DNA of 64,000 nucleotides, taken from Anaerotruncus colihominis. Lineage in GTDB: Bacteria; Bacillota; Clostridia; Oscillospirales; Ruminococcaceae. Each line of letters starts with the position of its first letter. The first letter of the stretch is position 1. Of this stretch, positions 17,876-26,447 are shown in pieces. The DNA lies in the NCBI GenBank assembly GCA_025146135.1, contig CP102255.1, positions 1,488,001 through 1,552,000 on the forward strand, given 5' to 3'. Below the pieces are notes generated by a model. That model made no database searches and was not told the DNA's origin. It saw nothing but the letters and a program-made list of their open reading frames with translations. A program made the position numbers and the translations under genes.

Positions 17876-18268
17876 TCAAAGTAACCAAACAAGTATACAG
17901 GCAAGACAGACAACAGCGTGAAAATAGAGGGCTTTCTTCTCATACCTGGTGGCAAAACGGCGGTTGTTTTTCAGCTTGAGGAAAAGGTGTTCCACCAGAT
18001 GACGCTCTTTGTACGTGTGCCAGTCTGTTTTTCTGGGGCGTTTGGCAATGATACGGCTGGGAATCACCACGATTGCGCCCCGTTCTTCCAACCAGCGTAC
18101 AAATTTATCGCTGTCATAGCCTTTATCCGCCAGAATGAGTTTGCCGTTTAAATCAAAAGATTCCAACAGTGCCTGCGCCACGCAGATATCATTACGGTTT
18201 CCACTGGAGAGCAAAAAGTGCAATGGATTCCCAAGTACATCCGTTCCCGCATGGACTTTCGTGGTCAA
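17876..18268 (-). CDS. IS5-family transposase, second frame (OrfB)
   Basis: The 130-residue frame carries the rest of the DDE domain: LADKGYDSD with the second Asp and RHLVEHLFLKLKNNRR with the final Glu. Read with a -1 shift, OrfA continues as AGLTTKVHAG, the usual joint in this family. I do not see a classical A6G slippery run at the overlap, so whether the joint is programmed or a mutation is open. The gene ends 18 bases from the element's left inverted repeat. Confidence 0.85.
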   Translation of the reverse strand: MTTKVHAGTDVLGNPLHFLLSSGNRNDICVAQALLESFDLNGKLILADKGYDSDKFVRWLEERGAIVVIPSRIIAKRPRKTDWHTYKERHLVEHLFLKLKNNRRFATRYEKKALYFHAVVCLACILVWLL

Positions 18269-18642
18269 GCCTGCCCTGCTCCGTCCAGTTTCTTCGTGAT
18301 ATCCCCCTTTTTAGCCCCGCTGGCGTGTTGGTGAACCTTGATCGTAGTGCTGTCCAGCATCAGCGTTGTTTCGTCCACCAAATTCTGCTCTATCAGGGCT
18401 GTGAGGATATTTTCCCATACTCCGGCTTTTGTCCAGGCCCGAAACCGACTGTATACGCTTTGCCATGGTCCGAACCGCTCCGGCAGATCCCGCCATGGAA
18501 TTCCCGTGTTCAGCCAGTATAGAATCGCGTTAAGCATTTCCCGGTTGCTTTTCCCTGGACGCCCTCCTTGCGGCTTCCTCTCAGGCGGGAACCTGTCCTT
18601 GATCCTATTCCATTGTTTTTCGCTTATTTCATGTCTCTTCAT
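18265..18642 (-). CDS. IS5-family transposase, first frame (OrfA)
   Basis: The 125-residue product has the DUF4096 DNA-binding region typical of IS427-type OrfA (SEKQWNRIKDRFP, PWRDLPERFGPWQSVYSRF) and ends after LMLDSTTIKVHQHASGAKKG, which contains the first catalytic Asp of the DDE triad. It stops 4 bases inside the second frame. The two are normally joined by a -1 ribosomal frameshift into a single transposase. Confidence 0.88.
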   Translation of the reverse strand: MKRHEISEKQWNRIKDRFPPERKPQGGRPGKSNREMLNAILYWLNTGIPWRDLPERFGPWQSVYSRFRAWTKAGVWENILTALIEQNLVDETTLMLDSTTIKVHQHASGAKKGDITKKLDGAGQA

Positions 18643-18769
18643 GCTCCCATTCTATTACATCGTCGTTTTTCACACAATAGCAAGGTTTTAAAACAGACTC
18701 TAGCCTTGAAGGAGGCTGGCTGACGGACTTTCAAACGGACACAAAGGGTATGTAAGGCCTGCCAAACCA

Positions 18770-18808
18770 AAAGCCCTCTGTCGTAGGAAACTGCGACGGA
18801 GGGCTTTT
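18770..18808 (+). terminator. Intrinsic terminator
   Basis: AAAGCCCTCTGTCG pairs with CGACGGAGGGCTTT (one G-T wobble) around an 11-base loop, followed by TGTCAATG. It insulates the insertion sequence from the transporter operon that starts about 230 bases later. Confidence 0.7.
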
Positions 18809-19041
18809 GTCAATGTCGCATTTGGGAGCCTTATACACAATGGCATGGTTGCTGGAGTCTAACCTTAGCCCTGAAGATAAAAAGTCAGAAAAGGCCTTGA
18901 GTCACTCGAAATTGTCCATAGCGAAAAATCTAACATTATGTTTTAGGCGGACTCTCACATAAACTCATATGGTGCACTAATACAAACTTGGTGTTGGATA
19001 AATTGGATAAAATACATTTAAATAATTGTGTGTTTTATGAA
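18809..19041. other. Intergenic stretch upstream of the transporter promoter
   Basis: No gene or repeat of note is visible. The bases just left of this stretch (18,705-18,735) share GGCTGGCTGA/GGACTTTC with 13,830-13,850 beside the IS110 remnant, possibly a trace of a second IS110-like end. Confidence 0.3.
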
Positions 19042-19070
19042 TTGTCATCCAATAGGTGATGTGGTATTAT
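19042..19070 (+). promoter_or_regulatory. Sigma-A-type promoter of the tctBAC-like operon
   Basis: TTGTCA (19,042-19,047) and TATTAT (19,065-19,070) are 17 bases apart. Transcription should start near 19,077, directly at the palindrome annotated next. Confidence 0.7.
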
Positions 19071-19077
19071 ATATATA

Positions 19078-19092
19078 ATGAAATAATTTCAT
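19078..19092 (+). promoter_or_regulatory. IclR-type operator palindrome at the predicted transcription start
   Basis: ATGAAATAATTTCAT is a perfect 7-1-7 palindrome. It resembles the TGGAAATNATTTCCA operator of E. coli IclR and sits at +1 to +16 of the predicted promoter, where a bound repressor would block transcription. A further half-site ATGAAAT follows at 19,098-19,104. The IclR-family gene at 25,551 is the obvious candidate regulator. Confidence 0.55.
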
Positions 19093-19133
19093 TAATAATG
19101 AAATATTCAGTGTGCAATGAAAGAGGGATAATT

Positions 19134-19592
19134 GTGAAAAAATGGAATTACATTATTTCGATAATCACAGCTTGCTTAGGTACATTAATTATGTATGAAT
19201 CCTCAAAATTGTCTTTAAAATATACGGTCAGCGGGCCGGGTGCAGGCGTATGGCCCATGATGTTAGGCGGCCTGTTGCTTCTGTGTGCGCTTGCCTTGTT
19301 CATCGTAACTTTTATTAATAAAGAGAAATATGAGAAATTAGAGGTTATACTTAACACCGCGGCAAATAAACGGGTCTATATAGTTATGGCGACGATTGTG
19401 CTTTATTGTATACTCTTAAAAGTTGCTGGTTTTTATCTTGCTACAGCCTTGGTGATTCCTGTGCTTATGTACATTATGGGTGAACGAAGAATAAAACGGA
19501 TTTTATGCACAATGGCCTTTGGGGTTATAGGAATCTATTTAATTTTTGATGTGCTTTTACACACGAAGTTGCCTGTTTCAATCTTTTTATGA
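19134..19592 (+). CDS. Tripartite tricarboxylate transporter, small membrane subunit (TctB family)
   Basis: The GTG at 19,134 is chosen because AGAGGG precedes it; the upstream ATG would add 26 residues across the operator region. The 152-residue protein has four hydrophobic segments and the TctB hallmark near the first loop (SGPGAGVWPMMLG). With TctA and TctC it forms a secondary transporter for a carboxylate. It is the first gene of the operon, 15 bases before tctA. Confidence 0.85.
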   Translation: MKKWNYIISIITACLGTLIMYESSKLSLKYTVSGPGAGVWPMMLGGLLLLCALALFIVTFINKEKYEKLEVILNTAANKRVYIVMATIVLYCILLKVAGFYLATALVIPVLMYIMGERRIKRILCTMAFGVIGIYLIFDVLLHTKLPVSIFL

Positions 19593-19607
19593 GAGGAGAG
19601 TAAGAGA

Positions 19608-21101
19608 ATGGATGCATTATTAACAGCGATGGTTCAGGTATTTACCCCCATGAATCTGTGCGGGCTGGCGGCAGGTACAATGGCAGGGATTTTGATCGGA
19701 GCTATGCCCGGCCTTTCTGTAAATATGGGGATTGCCCTTTTGTTTCCGATGACCTTTGCGTTCAGTGGCGTAGGCGGCATATTAATGCTGTTAGGCGTTT
19801 ATTGCGGTGCCATATATGGTGGTTCAATTTCCGCTATTTTGCTGAAGACCCCAGGAACGCCGGCGTCAGCGGCAACGACTTTAGATGGATATCCCATGGC
19901 GGTAACTCTAAAACAGCCGGGACGAGCACTGGGGCTATCAACATTTGCAAGTTTATCGGGGGGGATTTTCAGCTCACTTTGTTTAATTATCCTCTCCCCA
20001 CAATTGGCAAAGCTGGCATTGCAATTTTCTAAGGCAGAGTATTTTGCTTTAGCGATATTTGGAATCAGCATTATTACGAGTGTTTCCTCAGGTTCCGTGT
20101 TGAAAGGTTTGATCGGAGGTATCCTGGGGCTGTTTATTGCTACAATTGGCGTTGATGCTTTGACGGGAAAGTTGCGCTTTACCGGCGGATCGGTCTATTT
20201 AATGGGTGGTATTTCCTTTGTTCCGGTTTTGATCGGTCTGTTTGCCTTTTCGCAGGTTCTTGCGTCGATAGAAGATTTCTATGGAAAATCTTATGAAAAA
20301 CACAATGTCTCAATTAAACGGGTATTTCCAACGGTTCAGGATTTAAAGCGGGTTGCCGTAACTGTCATTCGTTCGTCGTGTATTGGAACATTCATTGGCT
20401 GTGTCCCTGGTACAGGAGGAGACATCGCTTCGTTTATTTCATATGATCAGGCAAAACGCTGGTCAAAATATAAAGAAAATTTCGGGAATGGGGAGCCGGA
20501 GGGAATTTGTGCACCGGAGGCAGGAAACAATGCTGTATCCGGCGGCGCGATGATTCCCATGCTGACACTGGGGATTCCCGGAGATGGCGCCACAGCGATC
20601 ATGATGGGGGCGTTTATGGTACAGGGTTTACAACCCGGCCCTTTGCTTTTCACTGAACATGCATCATCCGTCTATCAGATATTTATTGGTTTACTGCTTG
20701 CCAATGTCGTAATGGGGATATTTGGATTTTCTCTGATTCGGTTATTTGTCAAAGTAATCAATGTTCCTAAAGAGATACTTCTTTCCGTTGTTTGTGTGCT
20801 CACGTTTGTCGGCTCTTATTCTTATAATAATTCTTTAAATGATGTATTTATCATGGTGTTTTTTGGATTTTTAGGTTACTTTTTGAATAAACTCCAATTT
20901 TCCATGTCAGCGATTGTAATCGGTATTATTTTGGGCGGTATGGCAGAGACAAACTTTAGAGGAGCGCTTATCATGAGCGGAGGACATATGGATATTTTTA
21001 TTAAAAGTCCCATCTGTGCGGTATTTTTAATCATCTCATTTTTCTCACTTCTATCTCCGCTTTATATGCCGCTTTTTAAAAAGCTGAAAAGGAAGTCTTA
21101 A
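19608..21101 (+). CDS. Tripartite tricarboxylate transporter, large permease subunit (TctA family)
   Basis: The 497-residue protein has about 11-12 membrane segments and the two TctA signature loops: GAMPGLSVNMGIALLFPMTF near residue 30 and GCVPGTGGDIASFISYD with ISGGAMIPMLTLGIPGD-like sequence near residues 264-330. It is the channel-forming subunit that moves a carboxylate using a cation gradient. AGAGGAGAGTAAGAG precedes the ATG. Transported compound is unknown; neighbours suggest a sugar acid. Confidence 0.92.
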   Translation: MDALLTAMVQVFTPMNLCGLAAGTMAGILIGAMPGLSVNMGIALLFPMTFAFSGVGGILMLLGVYCGAIYGGSISAILLKTPGTPASAATTLDGYPMAVTLKQPGRALGLSTFASLSGGIFSSLCLIILSPQLAKLALQFSKAEYFALAIFGISIITSVSSGSVLKGLIGGILGLFIATIGVDALTGKLRFTGGSVYLMGGISFVPVLIGLFAFSQVLASIEDFYGKSYEKHNVSIKRVFPTVQDLKRVAVTVIRSSCIGTFIGCVPGTGGDIASFISYDQAKRWSKYKENFGNGEPEGICAPEAGNNAVSGGAMIPMLTLGIPGDGATAIMMGAFMVQGLQPGPLLFTEHASSVYQIFIGLLLANVVMGIFGFSLIRLFVKVINVPKEILLSVVCVLTFVGSYSYNNSLNDVFIMVFFGFLGYFLNKLQFSMSAIVIGIILGGMAETNFRGALIMSGGHMDIFIKSPICAVFLIISFFSLLSPLYMPLFKKLKRKS

Positions 21102-21133
21102 AAAATAATAAATTATTTAAAAGGAGAATGAAC

Positions 21134-22117
21134 ATGAAATGCAGAAGAATCCTTGGCATGGCAATGGCAACGGTACTGGCCCTGACTTGTGTAACCGGTT
21201 GCAGCACGGCACCTAAAGAATATCCATCGGAAGATATTACGATTCTGATTCCACGTGGTGCGGGTGGTGGTACGGATACCTCAGCCAGAGGTTTGATTGA
21301 ATTTGCAAAAGACAAGTTACCAAAGGGCGTTCAATTTCTTCCTACAAATAAACCGGAAGGAAGCGGTGTTGCATGTATGATTGAGGGCGCCAATGCAGAT
21401 CCGGACGGCTATACCTTGACCATGCTGATTGTCGAAGCTGCAATGCTGCCGCATGTTGGCAGAATGGATGCTACGGTAGAAGATTTCAAAGGTATTTGTG
21501 CGCCGATTGCAGATCCAGCGGCACTGATTGTACCTGCCAATGCGCCCTATAACACATTGGAAAAATTTATCGAATACGCCAAGGAGCATCCTGGCGAAAT
21601 TCAGGTGGCAAACCCCGGAATTGGAGGAATTATGCACATGGCTGCCGTTAACGTTGAGGAAACCTGCGATGTGGAATTTGTGCACGTTCCTTATCCAGAT
21701 GGAACTGGCGCGTGCATTGCCGCGCTTGTTGGCGGTCATGTGGATGCAACCTTCGGCACTCCTGGTACAGCACTTTCGCAGGTTGAGGCCGGAACGCTGA
21801 AAATTTTAGGCGTTATGGATTCCACACGCTGCGAGCTGTTCCCAGACGTCCCCACTTTTAAGGAAGCGATTGGTTTGGATTTTGAAATGCGCGCCTGGGC
21901 CGTTTTAAGCGCGCCCAAGGATATTCCAGATGACGTCTACGAGAAGCTGGTCACAATATTCAAAGAGACAATGGAGGATCCCGCTTACCAGGAGTATACC
22001 ATGAAGCAGGGGATCGTACCCAGCACCATTGTCGGAGAGGAAGCGGATCAAATGATGAAAGCTGACAATGAGGTTTATGCAGAATTAATGCAGCTCGTAG
22101 CCGACCAGATGGATTAA
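21134..22117 (+). CDS. TctC/Bug-family solute-binding lipoprotein
   Basis: The ATG at 21,134 is preferred over 21,128, which lies only one base from the AAGGAG. The 327-residue protein begins with a lipoprotein signal ending CVTGC, with acylated Cys23. The Bug fold follows with the ligand-loop IPRGAGGGTDTSARG and later GGIMHMAAV and HVPYPDG motifs. It captures the substrate outside the membrane and hands it to TctAB. Bug proteins usually bind carboxylates through two water molecules, so an acid ligand is expected. It ends the transporter part of the operon, ahead of a long hairpin. Confidence 0.9.
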   Translation: MKCRRILGMAMATVLALTCVTGCSTAPKEYPSEDITILIPRGAGGGTDTSARGLIEFAKDKLPKGVQFLPTNKPEGSGVACMIEGANADPDGYTLTMLIVEAAMLPHVGRMDATVEDFKGICAPIADPAALIVPANAPYNTLEKFIEYAKEHPGEIQVANPGIGGIMHMAAVNVEETCDVEFVHVPYPDGTGACIAALVGGHVDATFGTPGTALSQVEAGTLKILGVMDSTRCELFPDVPTFKEAIGLDFEMRAWAVLSAPKDIPDDVYEKLVTIFKETMEDPAYQEYTMKQGIVPSTIVGEEADQMMKADNEVYAELMQLVADQMD

Positions 22118-22183
22118 GCTTCTTCGAAATCGAGTATGTATTTCTAAAATTTCATATTGACTTATAGTGAAGCTAGGCAGTAG

Positions 22184-22242
22184 GAGATAAAGCGGTCGTT
22201 TATGAATCGACTGCATGAAATGTCATAAGGCCGCTTTATCTC
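22184..22242 (+). promoter_or_regulatory. Long intergenic stem-loop after the transporter genes
   Basis: GAGATAAAGCGG (22,184-22,195) pairs with CCGCTTTATCTC (22,231-22,242), and inner TTATGA/TCATAA arms extend the stem. No clear U-tract follows (AAATATCG), so this may be an attenuator or an mRNA-stability element separating transporter from enzyme genes rather than a full terminator. Confidence 0.5.
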
Positions 22243-22361
22243 AAATATCGATCGCTTATGGACATTGGCTTAGTTTACGTATCAAAAAGATTTATGAAAC
22301 TGCTTCGAATGAAACTGGACGCAAAAAGTCCGGCGCTGATGCAGTTGTCCAGGGAGGGCTT

Positions 22362-23411
22362 ATGAAACAAATAGTTAATATTAACCAGCAGTTAATTATG
22401 CCGGAAGATCAGACATGGTTTGGAAATTGCCATTCTTCCACAATTGTAAAAGTGGGAAAAAATGAGTATCTGTGCGCCTATATGGCGGGTGAATGCGAAG
22501 GAAAGCCGGATATGGCTATCTGGCTTTCGAGATGCGTTGACGGAATTTGGCTACAGCCTGAAAAAATTATGGGTGTTTACCGTTTTCCGCACTGGAACCC
22601 TGTATTGTATTTTGACGGAACAACGGTAACGCTTATTTTTAAAGTCGGTCCCAGCGTCCCACTGTGGTATTCCATGATTTCGCAGTCGAAGGATCTTGGA
22701 AAAACGTGGTCTGTCCCAAGGGAAGCTGTCCCAGGGGACTATCAGCCGCGCATCACGTCCCGCAACAAGATTATCCGCGGTTCGAATGGATATCTGTATG
22801 GCCCCTGCTCTATTGAAACAGAAAAATATTGGGACAGCTACATTGATATTTCAAAGGACAACGGCCGCACCTGGAGTAAGCATACGATCCCATTCAATCA
22901 TGATCTGCGGCAGGAAGATAAAAATGGCGGCAGTTGGAACGGATTGGCACAAGGCGCTCTGTGGGAGAACGACCTGGCTACTGTGCTGAAATGGGATGGC
23001 ATTATCCAGCCTACGATCTGGGAGTCGTCCGCCGGGATATTTCATGCGCTTCTGCGCAGCACGAGAGGCCGTATCTATCGGACTGATTCCACGGACTATG
23101 GGGATACCTGGTGTGAAGCATACCCAACTGATATACCAAATAATAATTCTGGAATTGACATTGCTAAAATGGACAACGGTACGCTTGTACTCGCCTATAA
23201 CCCCATTTCTGGAAATTGGTCCGCCCGTTCTCCTATTTCATTGTCCATATCCGAGGATAATGGAAATACGTTTTCACAGCCAGTACATTTAGAAACTAAA
23301 GACGGGGAATTTTCCTATCCAGCTATACTTGCTGACGGCAGCCACATTTATATGACATATACATATAAACGCAAATCAATCATATTTTGTACATTTGACA
23401 TCATTGAATAA
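22362..23411 (+). CDS. Sialidase-like (Asp-box/BNR) beta-propeller protein
   Basis: The start is placed at ATG 22,362 after AGGGAGGG; the longer upstream frame overlaps the hairpin region. The 349-residue protein has four Asp-box motifs (SKDLGKTW, SKDNGRTW, STDYGDTW, SEDNGNTF) spaced along the chain, the mark of a six-bladed sialidase fold. There is no signal peptide, so it acts in the cytosol. Many such clustered BNR proteins are annotated as exo-alpha-sialidases, but the substrate may be another acidic glycoside. It ends just upstream of the DapA-family gene with a 10-base gap. Confidence 0.8.
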   Translation: MKQIVNINQQLIMPEDQTWFGNCHSSTIVKVGKNEYLCAYMAGECEGKPDMAIWLSRCVDGIWLQPEKIMGVYRFPHWNPVLYFDGTTVTLIFKVGPSVPLWYSMISQSKDLGKTWSVPREAVPGDYQPRITSRNKIIRGSNGYLYGPCSIETEKYWDSYIDISKDNGRTWSKHTIPFNHDLRQEDKNGGSWNGLAQGALWENDLATVLKWDGIIQPTIWESSAGIFHALLRSTRGRIYRTDSTDYGDTWCEAYPTDIPNNNSGIDIAKMDNGTLVLAYNPISGNWSARSPISLSISEDNGNTFSQPVHLETKDGEFSYPAILADGSHIYMTYTYKRKSIIFCTFDIIE

Positions 23412-23421
23412 GGAGAATGTG

Positions 23422-24333
23422 ATGAAAGCGGAAGGTATTATTGTTCCTTTATTGACGCCTGTCAATGAGGATGAATCCATCAACAATGATGCGCTGGAAC
23501 GTCTGATCAATTATGTCATTGAAGGCGGTGTAAATGCAATTTTTGTTATGGGATCGTCTGGGGAGTTTGCGCGATTTGATACGGACTTTAGATTTCAGAC
23601 GATTCGTGCGGCGGTGGAAATTGTCAATGGTAGGGTCCCCGTGTATGCGGGGGTGAGCGACTGCGGGACAAAGCGAGTGCTGCGTCATGTGGAAAATGCC
23701 GAAAAAGCCAAAGCGGATGCAGTTGTAGTGACATTGCCGTATTATTTCCCGATCCGAAATGATGATGAAGCCTATCAGCATTTCAGCCTTGTTGCAGCAA
23801 ACACAGCGATTCCTGTCGTCCTGTATAATATTCCAGGTACATGCGGCGCTGCGATTAGCTTGTCAGTGCTTGATCGGCTGCAGGAATACAAAAATATTGT
23901 TGGGATAAAAGACAGCAGCGGAAATAAAGATTATCTGGGGGAATTGTTATCCCGGTATCACAATTCGGATTTTGGCGTGATAGCCGGAGCCGAAGAGTTA
24001 AGTTATGAAGCGCTTACCCAGGGTGCAGTTGGGCTTGTCCCGTCCCTGGCCAATCCATTTCCTAAACTTTTCTCAAAATTATTCAGATCGGCAAAACAAA
24101 AAGATTTCCAGATGATGCAGAAACTTTGCGAAAAAATAGATGAAATAAACCGGTTGAATCAGTTTTGCAATGCCTGGATGGCTCCAAACGTGTGGCGCAA
24201 GAAAGCCCTGGAGATGATGGGGATTTGCCCTGGGAATATGACGAAGCCGTATGTCCCGGTTGATAAAGGCGCGATCAATAAAATCCAGGAATTCATTGAT
24301 TGGTATCAATCTGAACCGGGGCTCGAGAAGTAA
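23422..24333 (+). CDS. DapA-family class I aldolase/lyase
   Basis: The ATG at 23,422 follows AAGGAGAATGT. The 303-residue TIM-barrel protein has the family residues: GSSGE in the substrate loop, Tyr135 in LYNIPG, and Schiff-base Lys163 in VGIKDSSGN. The family includes N-acetylneuraminate lyase, 2-keto-3-deoxygluconate aldolase and dihydrodipicolinate synthase. With a carboxylate transporter and a sialidase-like gene beside it, cleavage or dehydration of a 2-keto-3-deoxy sugar acid or sialic-acid-like compound is more likely than lysine synthesis. It ends one base before the next gene's start codon. Confidence 0.88.
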   Translation: MKAEGIIVPLLTPVNEDESINNDALERLINYVIEGGVNAIFVMGSSGEFARFDTDFRFQTIRAAVEIVNGRVPVYAGVSDCGTKRVLRHVENAEKAKADAVVVTLPYYFPIRNDDEAYQHFSLVAANTAIPVVLYNIPGTCGAAISLSVLDRLQEYKNIVGIKDSSGNKDYLGELLSRYHNSDFGVIAGAEELSYEALTQGAVGLVPSLANPFPKLFSKLFRSAKQKDFQMMQKLCEKIDEINRLNQFCNAWMAPNVWRKKALEMMGICPGNMTKPYVPVDKGAINKIQEFIDWYQSEPGLEK

Positions 24334-24334
24334 T

Positions 24335-25342
24335 ATGGAGAGGAAAATTCAACTTTTAGTTACCAATCCCAATAACCGGCTGAAGGAACAACTGTTTAAC
24401 AAGGACAATATAAAACTGCTGGATTCCTTTGCGGAGATTGTATGGAATCCTTATCAGAGAGAATTTACTGCGGAAGAACTCAAACGGTATATTCAGGGAA
24501 AGGATGCGTTAATCACAAGTTGGGGTACGCATCCGTTGACACGGGAAATTCTGGATTGCGGCGACAGGCTGAAATTTATCGGCCATACCGGCGGAACCGT
24601 TAAATGGTTGGTAGAACCCGACTTCTTTGAACGGGGGATTATGCTTGTAAACGGGAACGCTGCGCTAGCGAAAGCAGTGGCGGAATATTGTTTCTTAATC
24701 GCACTGTCGGACTCGTGGAATTTTATTTCAACAGTTAACATCGTAAAGGCTGGCGGATGGCTGACGAATGAAGATGTATCTGACGGCCTGAATGGAAAGT
24801 CAATCGGCTTGGTAGGATATGGAGAAATATCAAAAGGCTTTATCGAATTGTTAAAAGCGTTTGATGTTTGTATTTATGTGTATTCCAATTATTGTAGCCA
24901 AGACGAAGCGAATCGAATGGGATTTAAGCTTGCGGATTTGTCCACGGTATGCGGATGCGATATTGTTTCTTTACACACTACTTTGAATGAAAAAACATAT
25001 CATATGCTTGGAAAGTATGAGTTGTCTTGCATTCGGGATAATGCACTGTTGATTAATACAGGCAGAGCTGAATTGATCGATGAGAAGGCCCTCATGGATG
25101 AGTTGCGTACAGGACGTTTCCGTGCCGTTTTGGATGTGTTTTACCAGGAGCCGCTTGCGTTTGATCATGAGTTGAGAAGTTTGAACAATGTCATTTGTAC
25201 CCCGCATTCAGCGGGAACAAGCCAGTACTGGAGGCGAAAACAGGCAGATTATGTAATAGAAGATATGAAACGTTTTTTTGCGCGAGAGATGCCCTGTTAT
25301 GCAATCAGCAGGCAGCAATACGATCGATTGACGCCAAGATAA
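24335..25342 (+). CDS. NAD-dependent D-2-hydroxyacid dehydrogenase family protein
   Basis: The ATG at 24,335 directly follows the stop of the DapA-family gene, so the two are translationally coupled. The 335-residue protein has the GLVGYGEISKGF nucleotide-binding motif near residue 156. The catalytic set is the Arg-equivalent region INTGRAELID, the Glu in DVFYQEP, and the His in CTPHSAGTS. It interconverts a 2-hydroxyacid and a 2-ketoacid with NAD(P)H. In this cluster it probably handles the product or precursor of the aldolase step. Confidence 0.85.
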   Translation: MERKIQLLVTNPNNRLKEQLFNKDNIKLLDSFAEIVWNPYQREFTAEELKRYIQGKDALITSWGTHPLTREILDCGDRLKFIGHTGGTVKWLVEPDFFERGIMLVNGNAALAKAVAEYCFLIALSDSWNFISTVNIVKAGGWLTNEDVSDGLNGKSIGLVGYGEISKGFIELLKAFDVCIYVYSNYCSQDEANRMGFKLADLSTVCGCDIVSLHTTLNEKTYHMLGKYELSCIRDNALLINTGRAELIDEKALMDELRTGRFRAVLDVFYQEPLAFDHELRSLNNVICTPHSAGTSQYWRRKQADYVIEDMKRFFAREMPCYAISRQQYDRLTPR

Positions 25343-25345
25343 TTT

Positions 25346-25390
25346 AACAAAGATGCTTTGTGACCAATAGGATTATAAAGCATCTTTGTT
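25346..25390 (+). terminator. Intrinsic terminator of the sugar-acid operon
   Basis: AACAAAGATGCTTT pairs exactly with AAAGCATCTTTGTT (14 bp) around a 17-base loop, directly after the dehydrogenase stop. It closes the operon that begins with the TctB gene. Confidence 0.8.
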
Positions 25391-25482
25391 GCTATTAAGC
25401 AATAAATGAAAGCATAATCACACTACAATCGTGTAACAGCAGATTAAAGTAATCGGAATCGAAGCCCATAAATCTTGTAATA

Positions 25483-25511
25483 TTGACAGATGAACCTGTC
25501 TATGCTAAAGT
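25483..25511 (+). promoter_or_regulatory. Promoter of the IclR-family gene
   Basis: TTGACA (25,483-25,488, perfect) and TAAAGT (25,506-25,511) are 17 bases apart. A GACAG-N6-CTGTC inverted repeat (25,485-25,500) overlaps the -35 box and could be an autoregulatory site. Confidence 0.6.
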
Positions 25512-25550
25512 CAAAGTAATATGCTATAAACTTTAAAGGGGATACTCAAG

Positions 25551-26312
25551 ATGAGCGACATTAAAGATGCAAAGGTAAAATCTTTATATAAAGCTATTAT
25601 GTTGCTAAACTATTTTACTCCTGAGCATCCTCTGCGCAGTATCAATGAGCTGTCAGAACTATCCGGTCTTTTAAAAAGTACTGTCCATAATATAATGAGC
25701 ACATTCAGCTTAAATGGAATTGTTGTAAAAGATACAATAAGTGGAAAATATTGTTTGGGGAATAAAATTTTTGAATACTATAACACCTTAATCAGCAGCG
25801 ATTCCAATCGTCCTATCGTTAAGTCTTCGATGAATAAAATTTCAACTATCAGCGGCGAAAACGTGTATCTTGCGATACCATCGCAATTACAAGTTATGTA
25901 CATAGATGCTGCCTATCCTTATAATAATTTCTTTTCACGGTCAATAATTGGGATCAAAGCTGATATGTATTGTACCGCAGTTGGAAAGGCAATGCTCGCA
26001 TTTTTAGGTGATGACTATATTGATCGGATAGTGGAAAAAGGATTGTATCCCTACACGACATATACCATAACAAATAAAAATGATTTAATTGTGGAACTTG
26101 AAAAAATCCGACAGCGTGGTTATGCCGTCGATAATATGGAACATGAAGATGGCATCCGTTGTGTTGCTGTTCCGATTTTTAATCGCGAAGATCGGATCAC
26201 TGCGGCTATTAGTATCAGCGGACCGTCGCCCAGAATAACCGATGAAAAGGTTTTGCATTATTCTTCAATTCTCTTGGATGCTGCTAAGGATCTGCGTACA
26301 AAATATAATTAA
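25551..26312 (+). CDS. IclR-family transcriptional regulator
   Basis: The 253-residue protein has an N-terminal winged helix-turn-helix (SLYKAIMLLNYF...SINELSELSGLLKSTVHNI, residues about 10-45) and the C-terminal IclR ligand-binding domain with the typical YCTAVGKAMLAFL near residue 142 and VDNMEHEDGIRCVAVPI near residue 200. IclR proteins bind small metabolites, often keto acids, and mostly repress nearby catabolic operons. A matching palindrome lies at the start site of the transporter operon. It has its own promoter and a 20-bp-stem terminator, so it is a single-gene unit. Confidence 0.9.
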   Translation: MSDIKDAKVKSLYKAIMLLNYFTPEHPLRSINELSELSGLLKSTVHNIMSTFSLNGIVVKDTISGKYCLGNKIFEYYNTLISSDSNRPIVKSSMNKISTISGENVYLAIPSQLQVMYIDAAYPYNNFFSRSIIGIKADMYCTAVGKAMLAFLGDDYIDRIVEKGLYPYTTYTITNKNDLIVELEKIRQRGYAVDNMEHEDGIRCVAVPIFNREDRITAAISISGPSPRITDEKVLHYSSILLDAAKDLRTKYN

Positions 26313-26403
26313 TAATTGGTGCTGCGATCTGATATATTACTATAATAAGCGGATTTTGAGATAGAAACATCATTTGTGGAAGGTTGGCTATAAAGGATCT
26401 ATG

Positions 26404-26447
26404 TATAACGAAAAGAAGCAGCAAACATGCTGCTTCTTTTCGTTATA
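26404..26447 (+). terminator. Intrinsic terminator after the IclR-family gene
   Basis: A 20-base arm starting TATAACGAAAAGAAGCAGCA pairs exactly with its complement around the loop AACA. It ends the IclR unit about 90 bases after its stop. Confidence 0.85.

Larger units (their letters stand above)
17858..18700 (-). mobile_element. IS5-family (IS427-like) insertion sequence, about 843 bp
   Basis: Exact 17-base terminal inverted repeats, GAGTCTGTTTTAAAACC at 17,858-17,874 and its complement at 18,684-18,700, enclose two overlapping transposase frames. The flanks read CTA on the left and TAG on the right, consistent with a TA target duplication (17,856-17,857 and 18,701-18,702), as is usual for the IS427 group. 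The element looks complete and recent compared with the broken transposases at 12.8-13.7 kb. Confidence 0.88.
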
